A DNA stretch of 30,633 bases from an uncultured Eubacteriales bacterium (GCA_900550955.1 URUF01000023.1:1-30633); one strand, 5' to 3'; counted from the stretch's first letter, positions 6,512 through 14,978 are shown. Numbers and translations are program-made. The notes: generated by a model from the sequence alone, not told the origin.

Positions 6512-7564
6512 GTGTTTGAAAAAATGAAGGCTGTTGCCGCTATGGAGCGGGGCAAAACGGAAATTGTTGAAATTCCGCGCCCCGTTCCCGGCGACTATGA
6601 ATGCCTAACCAAAATTTTATACTGCGGCATTTGCAATGGAACGGATCTAAAGCTGATACACGACAAGGTGGCGGACCGAAAAATTCCTTATCCTACCGTG
6701 CTGGGGCATGAGAGCGTGGGCCGCATTGTGACCGTGGGCAAGAAGGTGCGCTACTGGCATGTGGGCGACCGGGTGGTTTCGCCAATCGGCACGGCTGCGC
6801 CGGGGTTTTACTGCCACTTTGGCCAAATGGCGGAATACGGGATTACGCACGATATTCGCGCCATGATGGAGGATGGCGTGGATTTGGGTACGCAGCCCCC
6901 GGTTCCGGACTATCGCGGAAAGCTGATTCCGGACGGCATGCGCTACCGGGACGCGGTGATGCTGCTAACCTTTAAGGAGAATTACAGCGCGCTAAAAAAC
7001 TTTGGCTTTCAGCCGGGCATGGACGTGCTGGTGTGCGGCGATGGCCCGGTAGCCATGGGCATTGCCAGAATTGCCAAGGCGCTGGGCGCGGGCAGCGTGC
7101 GCTGCACAGGGCACCACGACAATCGCCTGGAGCATATTTACGCCTGCGCAAAGGTGGACGGCGTGATAAATTCCCGCAAGGAAAAGCCGGAGGAGGTTCT
7201 GGCTGGGCAAAAACTGGATATGATCGTGGACGCGGTAGGCGACCTGGAAAGCGACCGCGCGCTTGCGCCGCTGCTTAAACCTGGCGGAATAATTGGCCTG
7301 TACGGCGTCCTTTCCAAGGAGCGGGCCAATACCAACCTGTTTGATTGGCCCAACAACATCAGGCTGCATATGCTCAACTGGCCCTATGGCGAGCATCGCT
7401 CTCACGAGGCGGTTGTGGAGCTGGTTAAGCGCGGCGAGCTGGTGCCCGAGCAGTATTATAGCCACGTTTTGCCCATGGAGGAGGCGGGCAGGGGCTTTGA
7501 GCTGGTCGCCGGCCGCGAGGCGTTTAAGGTGATCCTTCAAATGCCGGGTACGGACGAGCAGTGA
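6512..7564 (+). CDS. Zinc-type medium-chain alcohol/polyol dehydrogenase
   Basis: A 350-residue NAD(P)-dependent dehydrogenase of the medium-chain family (sorbitol/threonine dehydrogenase-like). Catalytic zinc site residues are visible: Cys38 in LYCGICNGTD, and His66-Glu67 in LGHESVG. The Rossmann fold motif GDGPVAMG is at 176-183. The lobe after GDRVV lacks the four clustered cysteines, so no structural zinc is expected. A GTG at 6512 is taken as start because GGAGG (6500-6504) is spaced 7 bases away; an ATG at 6473 lies inside the leader hairpin. It is the first gene of the catabolic operon and probably oxidises a hydroxyl of the imported sugar or sugar acid. The substrate cannot be named. 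Confidence 0.85.
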   Translation: MFEKMKAVAAMERGKTEIVEIPRPVPGDYECLTKILYCGICNGTDLKLIHDKVADRKIPYPTVLGHESVGRIVTVGKKVRYWHVGDRVVSPIGTAAPGFYCHFGQMAEYGITHDIRAMMEDGVDLGTQPPVPDYRGKLIPDGMRYRDAVMLLTFKENYSALKNFGFQPGMDVLVCGDGPVAMGIARIAKALGAGSVRCTGHHDNRLEHIYACAKVDGVINSRKEKPEEVLAGQKLDMIVDAVGDLESDRALAPLLKPGGIIGLYGVLSKERANTNLFDWPNNIRLHMLNWPYGEHRSHEAVVELVKRGELVPEQYYSHVLPMEEAGRGFELVAGREAFKVILQMPGTDEQ

Positions 7565-7577
7565 GGGGGCGTTGGAA

Positions 7578-8165
7578 ATGACGCTTAAGGGACTGCTGAA
7601 GAAGAACCGCAGCTATCGCGGCTTTTTGCAAACGCCCCGGCTGAACAGGGAGGAATTAACGCGCCTTGTAGCGTTAACCCGGCTGTGCCCCTCCAGCGGG
7701 AACGTGCAGCCGCTGAAATACCGCCTGGTATGCGATGATGAAACCAACGCGCGTATTTTGGCGCTTACCCGCTGGGCCGGGCGCATGAAAACGCCAAAGC
7801 TGCCGCGCGAGGGCATGGCGCCCACCGCCTATATCGCTATCCTGCATGACATGAGCATAGCGCCTAGCCCAACCGCGTTTTACAAGGATGTGGGTATCGC
7901 CGCGTTTGCGCTGCTTATGGGCGCGGTGGAGATGGGCTTTGGCGGCTGCATGCTGGGCGGATATGACGCGCGGGCGTTGAGCCAGGCCTTGGCGCTGCCG
8001 CAGCATTTGCGGCCCGTGCTGCTTATTGCGCTGGGAAAGCCTGCGGAAACCATTGTGCTTGAGGATGCGCCGGCGGGGTTTGTGGATGCCGATCATGCCT
8101 ATTACCGCGATGAGAACGATGTACACCATGTGTGGAAGCGCACAACTGACGAACTGATTGTGTAA
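7578..8165 (+). CDS. Nitroreductase-family flavoprotein
   Basis: A 195-residue FMN-dependent oxidoreductase of the nitroreductase family. NRSYRGF near residue 11 and CPSSGNVQP near residue 36 are the usual FMN-binding segments, and GFGGCMLGG lies in the C-terminal half. ATG 7578 is chosen because GAGGGGG lies 8 bases before it; a TTG six bases earlier is too close to that site. It is 13 bases after the dehydrogenase and 24 bases before the aldo/keto reductase, so it is part of the same operon. In this setting it probably recycles reduced cofactor or reduces an enone or keto intermediate; nitro-compound reduction is unlikely to be its job. Confidence 0.85.
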   Translation: MTLKGLLKKNRSYRGFLQTPRLNREELTRLVALTRLCPSSGNVQPLKYRLVCDDETNARILALTRWAGRMKTPKLPREGMAPTAYIAILHDMSIAPSPTAFYKDVGIAAFALLMGAVEMGFGGCMLGGYDARALSQALALPQHLRPVLLIALGKPAETIVLEDAPAGFVDADHAYYRDENDVHHVWKRTTDELIV

Positions 8166-8189
8166 CGAAGGAAGAGAGGGGCGTTTGGC

Positions 8190-9302
8190 ATGAAGGAGAT
8201 TTTCGCCTGCAAAAAGCTTGGCTTTGGCCTGATGCGCCTGCCCACGCATGAGGACGGCGCTATTGACATGGCGCTTTTGTGCCGGCTGGTGGACCGCTTC
8301 ATGGAGGCTGGGTTCACCTATTTTGACACCGCGTATGTGTATCACGACGGCGAATCGGAGCGGGCGGTCAGGCGCGCGCTGATAGAGCGTTATCCCCGCG
8401 GCAGCTTTACGCTTGCAACCAAAATGCCGCACAATTTTTTGAAAAACGCCAGCGATGTGGACGCGACCTTTGCCCAACAGCTGGAGCGCACAGGCGCCGG
8501 CTATTTCGATTTTTATTTGATGCATGGCGTGAACAACCGCAATTGGGAACGCTACGAGCGCTTTGGCTGCTGGGAGCACGCGGCGCGCATGAAACGCGAG
8601 GGGCTTATCCGGCATCTAGGGTTCTCCTTCCATGGCACGCCGGAGCTTTTGGAGCAAACGCTTGAAAAGCATCCCGAAACGGAATTTGTGCAGTTACAGC
8701 TAAATTACGCGGATTGGGAAAGCCCGCGCATCTGTTCCCGAAAATGCCATGAGATCGTGCGGGCGCACGGGCTGCCCATCGTTGTGATGGAACCCATTAA
8801 AGGCGGCATGCTGGCCAGCCTTCCTTCCGCCGCGGAGGAAATCCTGCGCGCCGCCGCGCCGCAGGCCACCCAGGCCTCCTGGGCCCTGCGCTACGCGGCG
8901 GGCCTGGATGGCGTGAAAGTGGTGCTTTCCGGCATGAACGCCATGGAACAAATGGAGGATAACATCGCCACGCTGGACGCGCCCAAGCCGCTTTCCTTGG
9001 CGGAGCGGGAGGCCCTTGACCGGGCGGCGGCCTGCCTGCTTAGCTCCCCGACGGCACCATGCACGGGCTGCCGCTACTGCGTAAAGGGCTGCCCGGCAGG
9101 GCTGGAAATACCCGCGTTGATTGGCGTTTTGAACAATTGCAGGCTTTTTCCCGGGTCGCAGGCGGCTGAAAACCACTGGCGCAAGAACACGCAGCAGGGC
9201 GCTACGCCCGCGCGCTGCATTGCCTACGGCCAGTGCGAAAGCGCATGCCCGCAGCATTTGCCCATCATCGTACTTTTAAAGGAACTGGCAAGAGCATTCT
9301 GA
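8190..9302 (+). CDS. Aldo/keto reductase with C-terminal 4Fe-4S domain
   Basis: A 370-residue fusion. Residues 1-275 form an aldo/keto reductase barrel with the catalytic tetrad in place: Asp46 and Tyr51 (FDTAYVY), Lys78 (ATKMP) and His112 (YLMHG). Residues 290-360 carry cysteines for iron-sulfur binding: Cys291, 294, 297, 301 (CTGCRYCVKGCP) and Cys343, 349, 353 (CIAYGQCESACP). This architecture is common in anaerobes and may couple NAD(P)H and ferredoxin-type electron transfer. The start follows GAAGAGAGGGG about 9 bases upstream. It lies mid-operon, between a flavoprotein and a lyase. That suggests reduction of a carbonyl intermediate of the catabolised sugar. Confidence 0.9.
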   Translation: MKEIFACKKLGFGLMRLPTHEDGAIDMALLCRLVDRFMEAGFTYFDTAYVYHDGESERAVRRALIERYPRGSFTLATKMPHNFLKNASDVDATFAQQLERTGAGYFDFYLMHGVNNRNWERYERFGCWEHAARMKREGLIRHLGFSFHGTPELLEQTLEKHPETEFVQLQLNYADWESPRICSRKCHEIVRAHGLPIVVMEPIKGGMLASLPSAAEEILRAAAPQATQASWALRYAAGLDGVKVVLSGMNAMEQMEDNIATLDAPKPLSLAEREALDRAAACLLSSPTAPCTGCRYCVKGCPAGLEIPALIGVLNNCRLFPGSQAAENHWRKNTQQGATPARCIAYGQCESACPQHLPIIVLLKELARAF

Positions 9303-9329
9303 TCGATCTATGGAAGGGAAGGATTTCAA

Positions 9330-10247
9330 ATGAAAAGCTATCCAAATGGCGTGTGGCCCGTTATGCTGACCCCCTTTACCGAAAAAGGAGAAATTGACGA
9401 GGAAGGCTTGTACGCGCTGGTTGAGTGGTACATTGAGAAGGGCGTGGACGGCCTGTTTGCCTCCTGCCAGAGCAGCGAAATTTTCCATATGACCTTTGAG
9501 GAGCGTATGCGCATCGCCAAAATCACGGTGGACGCGGCGCGCGGGCGGGTGCCTGTGATCGGCTCCGGCTTTACGGATTACTGTATGGCGGAGCAGGTTC
9601 GCAACATATATGCCATGAAGGAAACGGGCGTGGACGCGGTGATTTTGCTTACCAACCGGCTGGCCTGCGAGGGGCAGGACGACGACGCCCTGCTTTCCCA
9701 TGCGAGCGCCCTGCTTGGGCAGATCGACGATAACATTCCCCTGGGCTTGTATGAATGCCCCTTTCCCTATAAGCGGCTGCTTTCGCCACGCGTGATTCGG
9801 GAGCTGGCGGATACAGGGCGGTTCTACTTTTTGAAGGATACCTGCCTTAACGCGGCGCAGATTCGGGAAAAGCTGGCCGTCACCCGCGGCACGCGCCTTA
9901 AGCTGTACAATGCGCATATCGCCACGCTGCTGGAATCGCTGCGTGACGGAGCGTACGGCTTTTCCGGCATCATGGCGAATTTCCATCCTGAAATGTATGT
10001 ATGGCTTACCCGCAACATCCGTCATCCCAACGCGGATAAAGTGCAGCGGCTGCTTACGGCCGCCTCGCTGCTGGAACGCCAGCTCTATCCCACCAACGCA
10101 AAGTATTTCCTGAAGGAAATTGCGGGGCTGCCCATCACTACGCGCTGCCGCGTGCAGGATGACAGGCTGCTTTCGCCCAATTTCCGGGAGGAAATCCGCC
10201 AGGTCGCCGCGCTGATGGACGAGGCGTATCGCACGCTATGTGTGTAA
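9330..10247 (+). CDS. DapA/NanA-family lyase (dihydrodipicolinate synthase superfamily)
   Basis: A 305-residue class I aldolase of the DapA/N-acetylneuraminate lyase family. The Schiff-base lysine is Lys169 (YFLKDT) and the catalytic tyrosine is Tyr141 (LGLYECP). The usual GTTGE-type loop that binds the pyruvate carboxylate is replaced by SCQSSE (residues 45-50), so it belongs to a divergent subgroup and need not be DapA or NanA itself. In an operon with a sialidase-like protein, a sugar dehydrogenase and a sugar kinase, it probably cleaves a 2-keto-3-deoxy sugar acid (or sialic-acid-like compound) to pyruvate and an aldehyde. It could also run as a dehydratase, as related members do. The start follows GGAAGGAT-type sequence. 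Confidence 0.85.
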   Translation: MKSYPNGVWPVMLTPFTEKGEIDEEGLYALVEWYIEKGVDGLFASCQSSEIFHMTFEERMRIAKITVDAARGRVPVIGSGFTDYCMAEQVRNIYAMKETGVDAVILLTNRLACEGQDDDALLSHASALLGQIDDNIPLGLYECPFPYKRLLSPRVIRELADTGRFYFLKDTCLNAAQIREKLAVTRGTRLKLYNAHIATLLESLRDGAYGFSGIMANFHPEMYVWLTRNIRHPNADKVQRLLTAASLLERQLYPTNAKYFLKEIAGLPITTRCRVQDDRLLSPNFREEIRQVAALMDEAYRTLCV

Positions 10248-10278
10248 GCCGCGCGCGTTTGGAAAGGAGGAAAACCGC

Positions 10279-11241
10279 ATGAAACGCCCCAGGCTGTTGG
10301 TGGTGGGCAGCTTTGTAATGGATTTGATTTTTCGCGCGGACCGTTTTGTTTCCCAGGGGGAAACCATCCTTGGCACGGATTTTCACTCTGCCCCCGGCGG
10401 AAAGGGCGCAAACCAGGCGGTGCAGGCCGCCCGCCTGGGCGCGGAGGTGAGCATGGTTGGCAAGGTGGGCGGCGACGCCTACGGCGAAGCCATGATTGCC
10501 TCCCTGAATGAGGCGGGCGTGCGCACGGATGGGGTAACCGTTACCGGCGCATGCCCCTCCGGCTTGAGCAATATCCAGATCCGGGATAACGGCGGCGCGG
10601 CCCAGAACCGTATTATGGTGATTCCCGGCGCAAACATGGCCCTTGTGCCGGACGACGTGGCCTTTTTGGAACGGGAGATCGCGCGGTACGACATGGTGAT
10701 TCTTCAGTTGGAAATTCCCATGGAGATCAACGAAGTGGTGGCGCGCTATGCGCGGGCCAGCGGCGTGCCGGTCATGCTCAATCCCGCGCCGGCAGCGCCC
10801 CTGTCCCCCGGCTTGATGCAAAATTTGACCTATATTGCGCCCAACGAGCATGAGGCGGAGGCGCTTACGGGCGTGCGCCCGGAGGATGACGCGTCCATAC
10901 GCCGCGCGGCGGCCCTGCTCAGGCAAAAGGGCGCGGACAGGGTGATTATCACACTGGGGGAAGTCGGGGCGGCCCTTTGGAACGGCGAGCGCTTCTTGAT
11001 AAGCCCCGCCGCGCACTGCCCACAGCCCGTCGATCCCACCGCCGCGGGCGACAGCTTTATCGGCGCGTTTTCAACGGCGCTGTGCGCCGGCATGGCAGAG
11101 GAGGACGCCATGGCTTTTGCAAACCATGCGGCCTGCCTAACGGTATCCGGGATGGGCGCGCAGCCTAGCCTGCCTACGCTTGAGCAGGTAAATGCCTCGC
11201 TTGCAGGCGCGGGGCGCAAAACGCTGCATTACGATCATTGA
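10279..11241 (+). CDS. Ribokinase-family (PfkB) sugar kinase
   Basis: A 320-residue kinase close to ribokinase. The first PfkB signature, GGKGANQAVQAARLG, starts at residue 40. LNPAPA and PNEHEAEALTG follow, and the second signature, DPTAAGDSF, contains the catalytic base Asp258. The ATG at 10279 has AAAGGAGG eight bases upstream; the frame is open further back but overlaps the previous gene. It phosphorylates a sugar or sugar acid at a terminal hydroxyl using ATP. Its place after a lyase and before an SIS isomerase suggests it traps the product of the pathway. Ribose is possible, but pathway context favours another sugar. Confidence 0.85.
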   Translation: MKRPRLLVVGSFVMDLIFRADRFVSQGETILGTDFHSAPGGKGANQAVQAARLGAEVSMVGKVGGDAYGEAMIASLNEAGVRTDGVTVTGACPSGLSNIQIRDNGGAAQNRIMVIPGANMALVPDDVAFLEREIARYDMVILQLEIPMEINEVVARYARASGVPVMLNPAPAAPLSPGLMQNLTYIAPNEHEAEALTGVRPEDDASIRRAAALLRQKGADRVIITLGEVGAALWNGERFLISPAAHCPQPVDPTAAGDSFIGAFSTALCAGMAEEDAMAFANHAACLTVSGMGAQPSLPTLEQVNASLAGAGRKTLHYDH

Positions 11242-11255
11242 AAGGAGCGACGCCT

Positions 11256-11852
11256 ATGGGCGCTTTGGACAGCTTTTTGGAAACGACCGGCGATGAAATG
11301 CGCGGCGTGCTCTCCGCTATAGACAAAGAGGCGCTGCTTTCCGCCGCCCGACTGATTTGGGAGGCGGAAGAACAGGGGGGAAGGGTGCACATCACGGGCA
11401 TAGGCAAGCCGGCCCATGTGGCTACATATATGGCCTCGCTGATGTCGTCCACAGGGACGCCCGCCTATTTTTTACACGGCACGGAGGCCGTTCACGGCTC
11501 CTGCGGGCAGCTTATGCCGTCAGATGTGGTGATCTGCATATCCAACAGCGGTGAAACGCAGGAGATGAAGGCCACGGTAACGGCCGTGCGCAACAATGGC
11601 TGCAAGGTGATTGGCGTAACGGGCAACGCCCAGTCGTGGCTGTATGCCCATGCCGACGTGGGCGTCATAGCCGGTACGCGGCGGGAGGGCGGCCCGCTGG
11701 GACGCGCGCCCAGAACGTCCATACTGGCGGAAACCGTCGTTTTGCAGGCGCTGTCGGTTGTGTTGCAGGAAAAACGCGCGCTAACCCCACAGGAATATGT
11801 ATTGCGCCATCCCGGAGGGCAGTTGGGACAGCTGCGGGAGGGAGAGGGCTGA
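11256..11852 (+). CDS. SIS-domain phosphosugar isomerase (KpsF/GutQ-like, no CBS domains)
   Basis: A 198-residue single SIS domain. ITGIGKPAHVATYMASLMSS and STGTPAYFLHGTEAVHG match the N-terminal half of arabinose-5-phosphate isomerases. ISNSGETQEM is the phosphate-binding loop, and the C-terminal HPGGQLGQ is also typical. The paired CBS domains of E. coli KpsF/GutQ are missing, so this is the short form. It probably interconverts a ketose- and an aldose-phosphate from the preceding kinase. It starts 14 bases after the kinase stop, with AAAGGAG at good spacing, and is the last gene of the operon. Confidence 0.85.
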   Translation: MGALDSFLETTGDEMRGVLSAIDKEALLSAARLIWEAEEQGGRVHITGIGKPAHVATYMASLMSSTGTPAYFLHGTEAVHGSCGQLMPSDVVICISNSGETQEMKATVTAVRNNGCKVIGVTGNAQSWLYAHADVGVIAGTRREGGPLGRAPRTSILAETVVLQALSVVLQEKRALTPQEYVLRHPGGQLGQLREGEG

Positions 11853-11887
11853 AGCCCGGCCGTAAATATAGATTGCTTTCATGAACC

Positions 11888-11940
11888 AATGCGCCCCGTT
11901 GGAAGGGCATGCCAGTGGCATGCTTCCGGCGGGGCGTATT
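11888..11940. terminator. Long operon-end hairpin without U-tract
   Basis: A nearly continuous stem of about 25 bp: 11888-11904 pairs with 11924-11940 (with G-T pairs), and the inner GCATGCC pairs with GGCATGC around a 3-nt loop. It lies 36 bases after the SIS gene. No T run follows on either strand. It probably ends or protects the catabolic transcript before the queH promoter. The remaining sequence up to 12020 holds a weaker CGTTGG/CCAACG pairing and no gene. Confidence 0.55.
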
Positions 11941-12024
11941 CAAGCCGCCCTGATGGGGGACGTTGGCGCGCTGGGAGCGGGGTCTTTTCCCAAACCAACG
12001 CCGCTTTCCTTCCACCCCATCCCC

Positions 12025-12053
12025 TTGTGCATCCCTTCAAGCCGTGCTACAAT
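12025..12053 (+). promoter_or_regulatory. Candidate promoter for queH operon
   Basis: TACAAT (12048-12053) is a good -10 box. It is preceded at 17 bases by a weak -35, TTGTGC (12025-12030). The predicted start is about 16 bases before the ATG, leaving room for the GAGGTG ribosome site. Confidence 0.5.
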
Positions 12054-12075
12054 ATCCATAAAGAGGTGAACGCCC

Positions 12076-12630
12076 ATGAAGGTGCTTTTGCATATCTGCT
12101 GCGCGCCGTGCTCCATCATGTGCATTGAAACGCTGCGCAGGGAGGGCATTGAGCCCGTCGGCTTTTGGGACAATCCCAACATTCATCCCTATACGGAATA
12201 CCGCAGCAGGAAAAACACGCTTGTGGAATATGCCAGAACGGTTGGGCTGGAATTGATAGCGCATGGGAAATATGGCCTCAGGCCCTTTATTGGCGAGGTG
12301 GCGGAGAATATTGAAGGGCGCTGTGTAAAGTGCTACCGCATGCGCATGCGCGCGGCCGCCCGCTATGCGGCGGAAAACGGCTTTACGCATTTTACCTCCA
12401 CGCTGTTTGTGAGCCCCTATCAGAACCATGAGCTGCTTCGGAGGGAGGCCGAGGCTGCCGCAGCCGAATTTCAAACGGAATTTCTGTATCGGGATTTCCG
12501 GCCCTATTTTCGCGAGGGCCAGGAGCGCGCGCGGGAAATGGGGCTGTATATGCAAAAATACTGCGGCTGCATTTTCAGCGAGGAAGAGCGCTACCAGAAG
12601 CGCAAAAAGCCGCCCAAGAAGGAGGAATGA
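12076..12630 (+). CDS. queH: Epoxyqueuosine reductase QueH
   Basis: A 184-residue protein of the QueH (formerly DUF208) family, which makes queuosine from epoxyqueuosine in tRNA without the cobalamin-dependent QueG. The diagnostic cysteine motifs are present: HICCAPC (Cys8, Cys9, Cys12), RCVKCYRMR (Cys83, Cys86) and KYCGCIFS (Cys163, Cys165). These bind a 4Fe-4S cluster and an additional metal. Length is normal for the family. It is the first gene of a run of closely spaced genes, with birA starting 3 bases after its stop. Confidence 0.93.
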   Translation: MKVLLHICCAPCSIMCIETLRREGIEPVGFWDNPNIHPYTEYRSRKNTLVEYARTVGLELIAHGKYGLRPFIGEVAENIEGRCVKCYRMRMRAAARYAAENGFTHFTSTLFVSPYQNHELLRREAEAAAAEFQTEFLYRDFRPYFREGQERAREMGLYMQKYCGCIFSEEERYQKRKKPPKKEE

Positions 12631-12633
12631 CCC

Positions 12634-13632
12634 ATGGAGCCGCTGCTTGAAATGCTGTCCACCAGCGAGCCGGTTTCCGGCGAAAGGCTGTGCGCAAAGC
12701 TTAACATGACGCGCGGGGCCGTGTGGAAGCGCATAGAAAAGCTGCGCGCGGAGGGATACAGCATCGTGTCGGCGGGCAAGCGGGGCTACCGCTTGGAGCC
12801 GGTTGAAAACAGCCTGCTGCCCGGCTATATCCATCAGGATTTGCAAACGCGCTGGGCGGGCCGGGGTGAGATTTGCTACGCGCAGGAAATGGATTCCACC
12901 AACATACGCGCCAAACAGATGGCGCATGACGGCGCGCCGCATGGCAGCTTGGCCGTGTGCGAATTGCAGACCGCCGGGCGCGGGCGGCTTAAGCGCGGCT
13001 GGGAAACGCCCGCGGGCGAGGCGCTGATGCAAACCCTGGTGCTTAGGCCCTCCCTGCCCACGGAGCAGGCGCAGCTGTGCACGCTGGCGGCGGCCGTCGC
13101 CTCGGCGCAGGCCATCCAGGAGGTGTGCCCACGGCTGAGCCCCGGCATCAAATGGCCTAACGATGTGATTTTGAACGGGAAAAAGTGCGTGGGCATTTTG
13201 AGCGAGCTTTCGGCGGATTTGGACGGGCTGCAATTCATCGTGCCGGGCGTGGGCATCAACGTAAACCAAACGGGCTTTTCCGGCGAGCTAAGGGACAAGG
13301 CAACCTCCATGCTGATAGAATTGCGCCGGGAGGATGCAGCCGCCGTGCCCGTTTGCCGGCGCAGGGTGCTTTGCGCATATCTAAAGCATATGGAAAACGC
13401 CATCGACGCGCTGGAGCGCGAAGGCCTTAACGGTATTTTGCCCGAATACCTGCGCCGCTCGGTAACGCTGGGCGAGCAGGTGCGCGTTATTGGCGCGAAT
13501 GTGGATTTTGTGGGCGAGGCCAAGCGCCTGGATGAAACAGGCGCGCTGATTGTAAAGGATGAAACGGGCGTAGAACACCGCGTGCTGAGCGGGGACGTAT
13601 CGGTGCGCGGGCTGATGGGATATTGCTCATAA
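12634..13632 (+). CDS. birA: Bifunctional biotin ligase / biotin operon repressor
   Basis: A 332-residue BirA with the two-function layout. An N-terminal winged helix (residues ~1-55, LNMTRGAVWKRIEKLRAEGY) allows DNA binding. The central ligase domain has MDSTN, GRGRLKR (115-121) and KWPNDV (173-178) with the biotinyl-lysine site GKKCVGIL. An SH3-like C-terminal domain ends the protein. It makes biotinyl-AMP and attaches biotin to carboxylase subunits. One oddity is that the usual glycine in GRGRxGR is a lysine here (Lys120). That lies in the flexible loop that closes over biotinyl-AMP and could alter affinity. No biotin synthesis genes are nearby. Confidence 0.92.
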   Translation: MEPLLEMLSTSEPVSGERLCAKLNMTRGAVWKRIEKLRAEGYSIVSAGKRGYRLEPVENSLLPGYIHQDLQTRWAGRGEICYAQEMDSTNIRAKQMAHDGAPHGSLAVCELQTAGRGRLKRGWETPAGEALMQTLVLRPSLPTEQAQLCTLAAAVASAQAIQEVCPRLSPGIKWPNDVILNGKKCVGILSELSADLDGLQFIVPGVGINVNQTGFSGELRDKATSMLIELRREDAAAVPVCRRRVLCAYLKHMENAIDALEREGLNGILPEYLRRSVTLGEQVRVIGANVDFVGEAKRLDETGALIVKDETGVEHRVLSGDVSVRGLMGYCS

Positions 13633-13644
13633 GGAGGCATTGCA

Positions 13645-14610
13645 ATGGAACAGATGATTTTTGAAGGCAGCATTACAGATGTGCACGGCATCCGCGTGGG
13701 CCAGGTGCAAAACGCGGCGGGCAAAACAGGCGTTACGGTTGTGCTGGCAGGCCGCGATGGCGCGGTGATTGGCGCGGATGTGCGCGGGGCGGCCCCCGGT
13801 ACCCGGGAAACCGATTTGTGCGCGCCGGAAAACACTGTGGAAAAAGCCAATGCCGTGGTGCTTGCCGGCGGCAGCGCCTTTGGCCTGGAAGCGGCCTGCG
13901 GCGTGATGCGCTTTTTGGAAAAGCGCGACGTGGGCGTGGATATGGGCGTGTGCCATGTGCCCATCGTACCGGGCGCGGTTATTTTTGATTTGGGCGTAGG
14001 CGACGCGCACGCGCGGCCTGACGCGCAGATGGGCGAGGCCGCGTGCAAGGCGGCCGGAAAGGCCGTGGAGCAGGGCGCGCAGGGCGCGGGTACGGGCGCG
14101 ACGGTAGGCAAGCTGGTGCCGGGCGCGTCGCCCATGCAAAGCGGCGTGGGTACGGCCAGCATCCGTTTGGCGTGCGGGGTTACGGTAGGCGCAATCGCCG
14201 TGGTAAACGCCTGCGGCGACGTATATGACATCCGCAGCGGGAAGCCCGTCGGCTTTGGCCGCCTGCCGGACGGCACGCCCGTTCTGTGCGAAAGCCTGCT
14301 CTATGGCGCGGCGCCCGCGCCGGGCATGCCGCGCATCCCGCATACCACGGGGCAAAACACCACCATCGCCGTTGTGGCAACGGACGCCGTGCTCACCAAG
14401 GCGCAGGCCAAACGGTTGGCCACCTGCGCGCATGACGGCCTGGCCCGCGCCATCCGCCCCGTGCATACGCAGATGGATGGCGATACCATCTTTGCCCTGG
14501 GAACCGGGCGCGTGGACGCGGATGTGAATCAGATTCAGCTGTGCGCGGCTGCGGCGGAGGCTATGGCGCGCGCCGTGGTAAACGCGGTGCTCATGGGGCG
14601 CGGCGCATGA
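13645..14610 (+). CDS. P1-family peptidase (DmpA/NylC-like N-terminal nucleophile hydrolase)
   Basis: A 321-residue member of the P1/S58 family, which includes D-aminopeptidase DmpA and nylon oligomer hydrolase NylC. It begins with a typical ITDVHGIRVGQ motif, then LAGGSAFGLEAA (73-84), and GATVGKL (151-157). Asn238-Thr239 in TTGQNTTIAV fits the NylC-type self-cleavage site, where Thr becomes the nucleophile of the mature beta subunit. It likely cleaves small peptides or unusual amides; the natural substrate is unknown. AAGGAGG lies 7 bases before the ATG. Its stop overlaps the acpS start (ATGA), so the pair is coupled. Confidence 0.88.
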   Translation: MEQMIFEGSITDVHGIRVGQVQNAAGKTGVTVVLAGRDGAVIGADVRGAAPGTRETDLCAPENTVEKANAVVLAGGSAFGLEAACGVMRFLEKRDVGVDMGVCHVPIVPGAVIFDLGVGDAHARPDAQMGEAACKAAGKAVEQGAQGAGTGATVGKLVPGASPMQSGVGTASIRLACGVTVGAIAVVNACGDVYDIRSGKPVGFGRLPDGTPVLCESLLYGAAPAPGMPRIPHTTGQNTTIAVVATDAVLTKAQAKRLATCAHDGLARAIRPVHTQMDGDTIFALGTGRVDADVNQIQLCAAAAEAMARAVVNAVLMGRGA

Positions 14611-14978
14611 GGGGCCTGGGGATAGACCTGTGCGAGGTAAGCCGCATGGAACGCGCGCTGCAAAAGGGCGAGGCCTTTTTGCAGCGCTTTTTCACAGCGG
14701 AGGAGCGCGCCTATATTGCGCAGAGGGGCGCGATGGGCGCGCAGAGCGCGGCGGCGATGTTTGCCGCCAAGGAAGCGTTTTTAAAGGCTGTGGGCGCGGG
14801 CATTGGCGGCGGCATAGCGCTTGGCGATGTGGGCGTGACGCACGCGCCCGGCGGCGCGCCCGGCTACGCGCTGGGAGAGCCTGCCCTGCAAAGGCTGAAA
14901 GCGCTTGGCGCGCAGCGCGCCTTTTTGAGCTTGACGCATGAGGCTGGCATAGCCGCCGCCGTATGCGTGATTGAGTGA
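14607..14978 (+). CDS. acpS: Holo-[acyl-carrier-protein] synthase
   Basis: A 123-residue 4'-phosphopantetheinyl transferase that activates acyl carrier protein using CoA. GLGIDLCEVSRM at the N-terminus and FAAKEAFLKAVG at 52-63 are the two family signatures, with the magnesium ligands Asp7 and Glu56. The conserved late LSLTHE motif is also present. The start is the ATG that overlaps the upstream stop. A longer reading is possible but lies inside the peptidase gene. It is followed 22 bases later by nnr, a pairing often seen in Firmicutes. Confidence 0.94.
   Translation: MRGLGIDLCEVSRMERALQKGEAFLQRFFTAEERAYIAQRGAMGAQSAAAMFAAKEAFLKAVGAGIGGGIALGDVGVTHAPGGAPGYALGEPALQRLKALGAQRAFLSLTHEAGIAAAVCVIE

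Noticed and set aside
11853..12075. Short ORFs after the SIS isomerase, starting at 11881 or 11889
   Set aside because: They run through the long hairpin, lack ribosome sites and have no family likeness.
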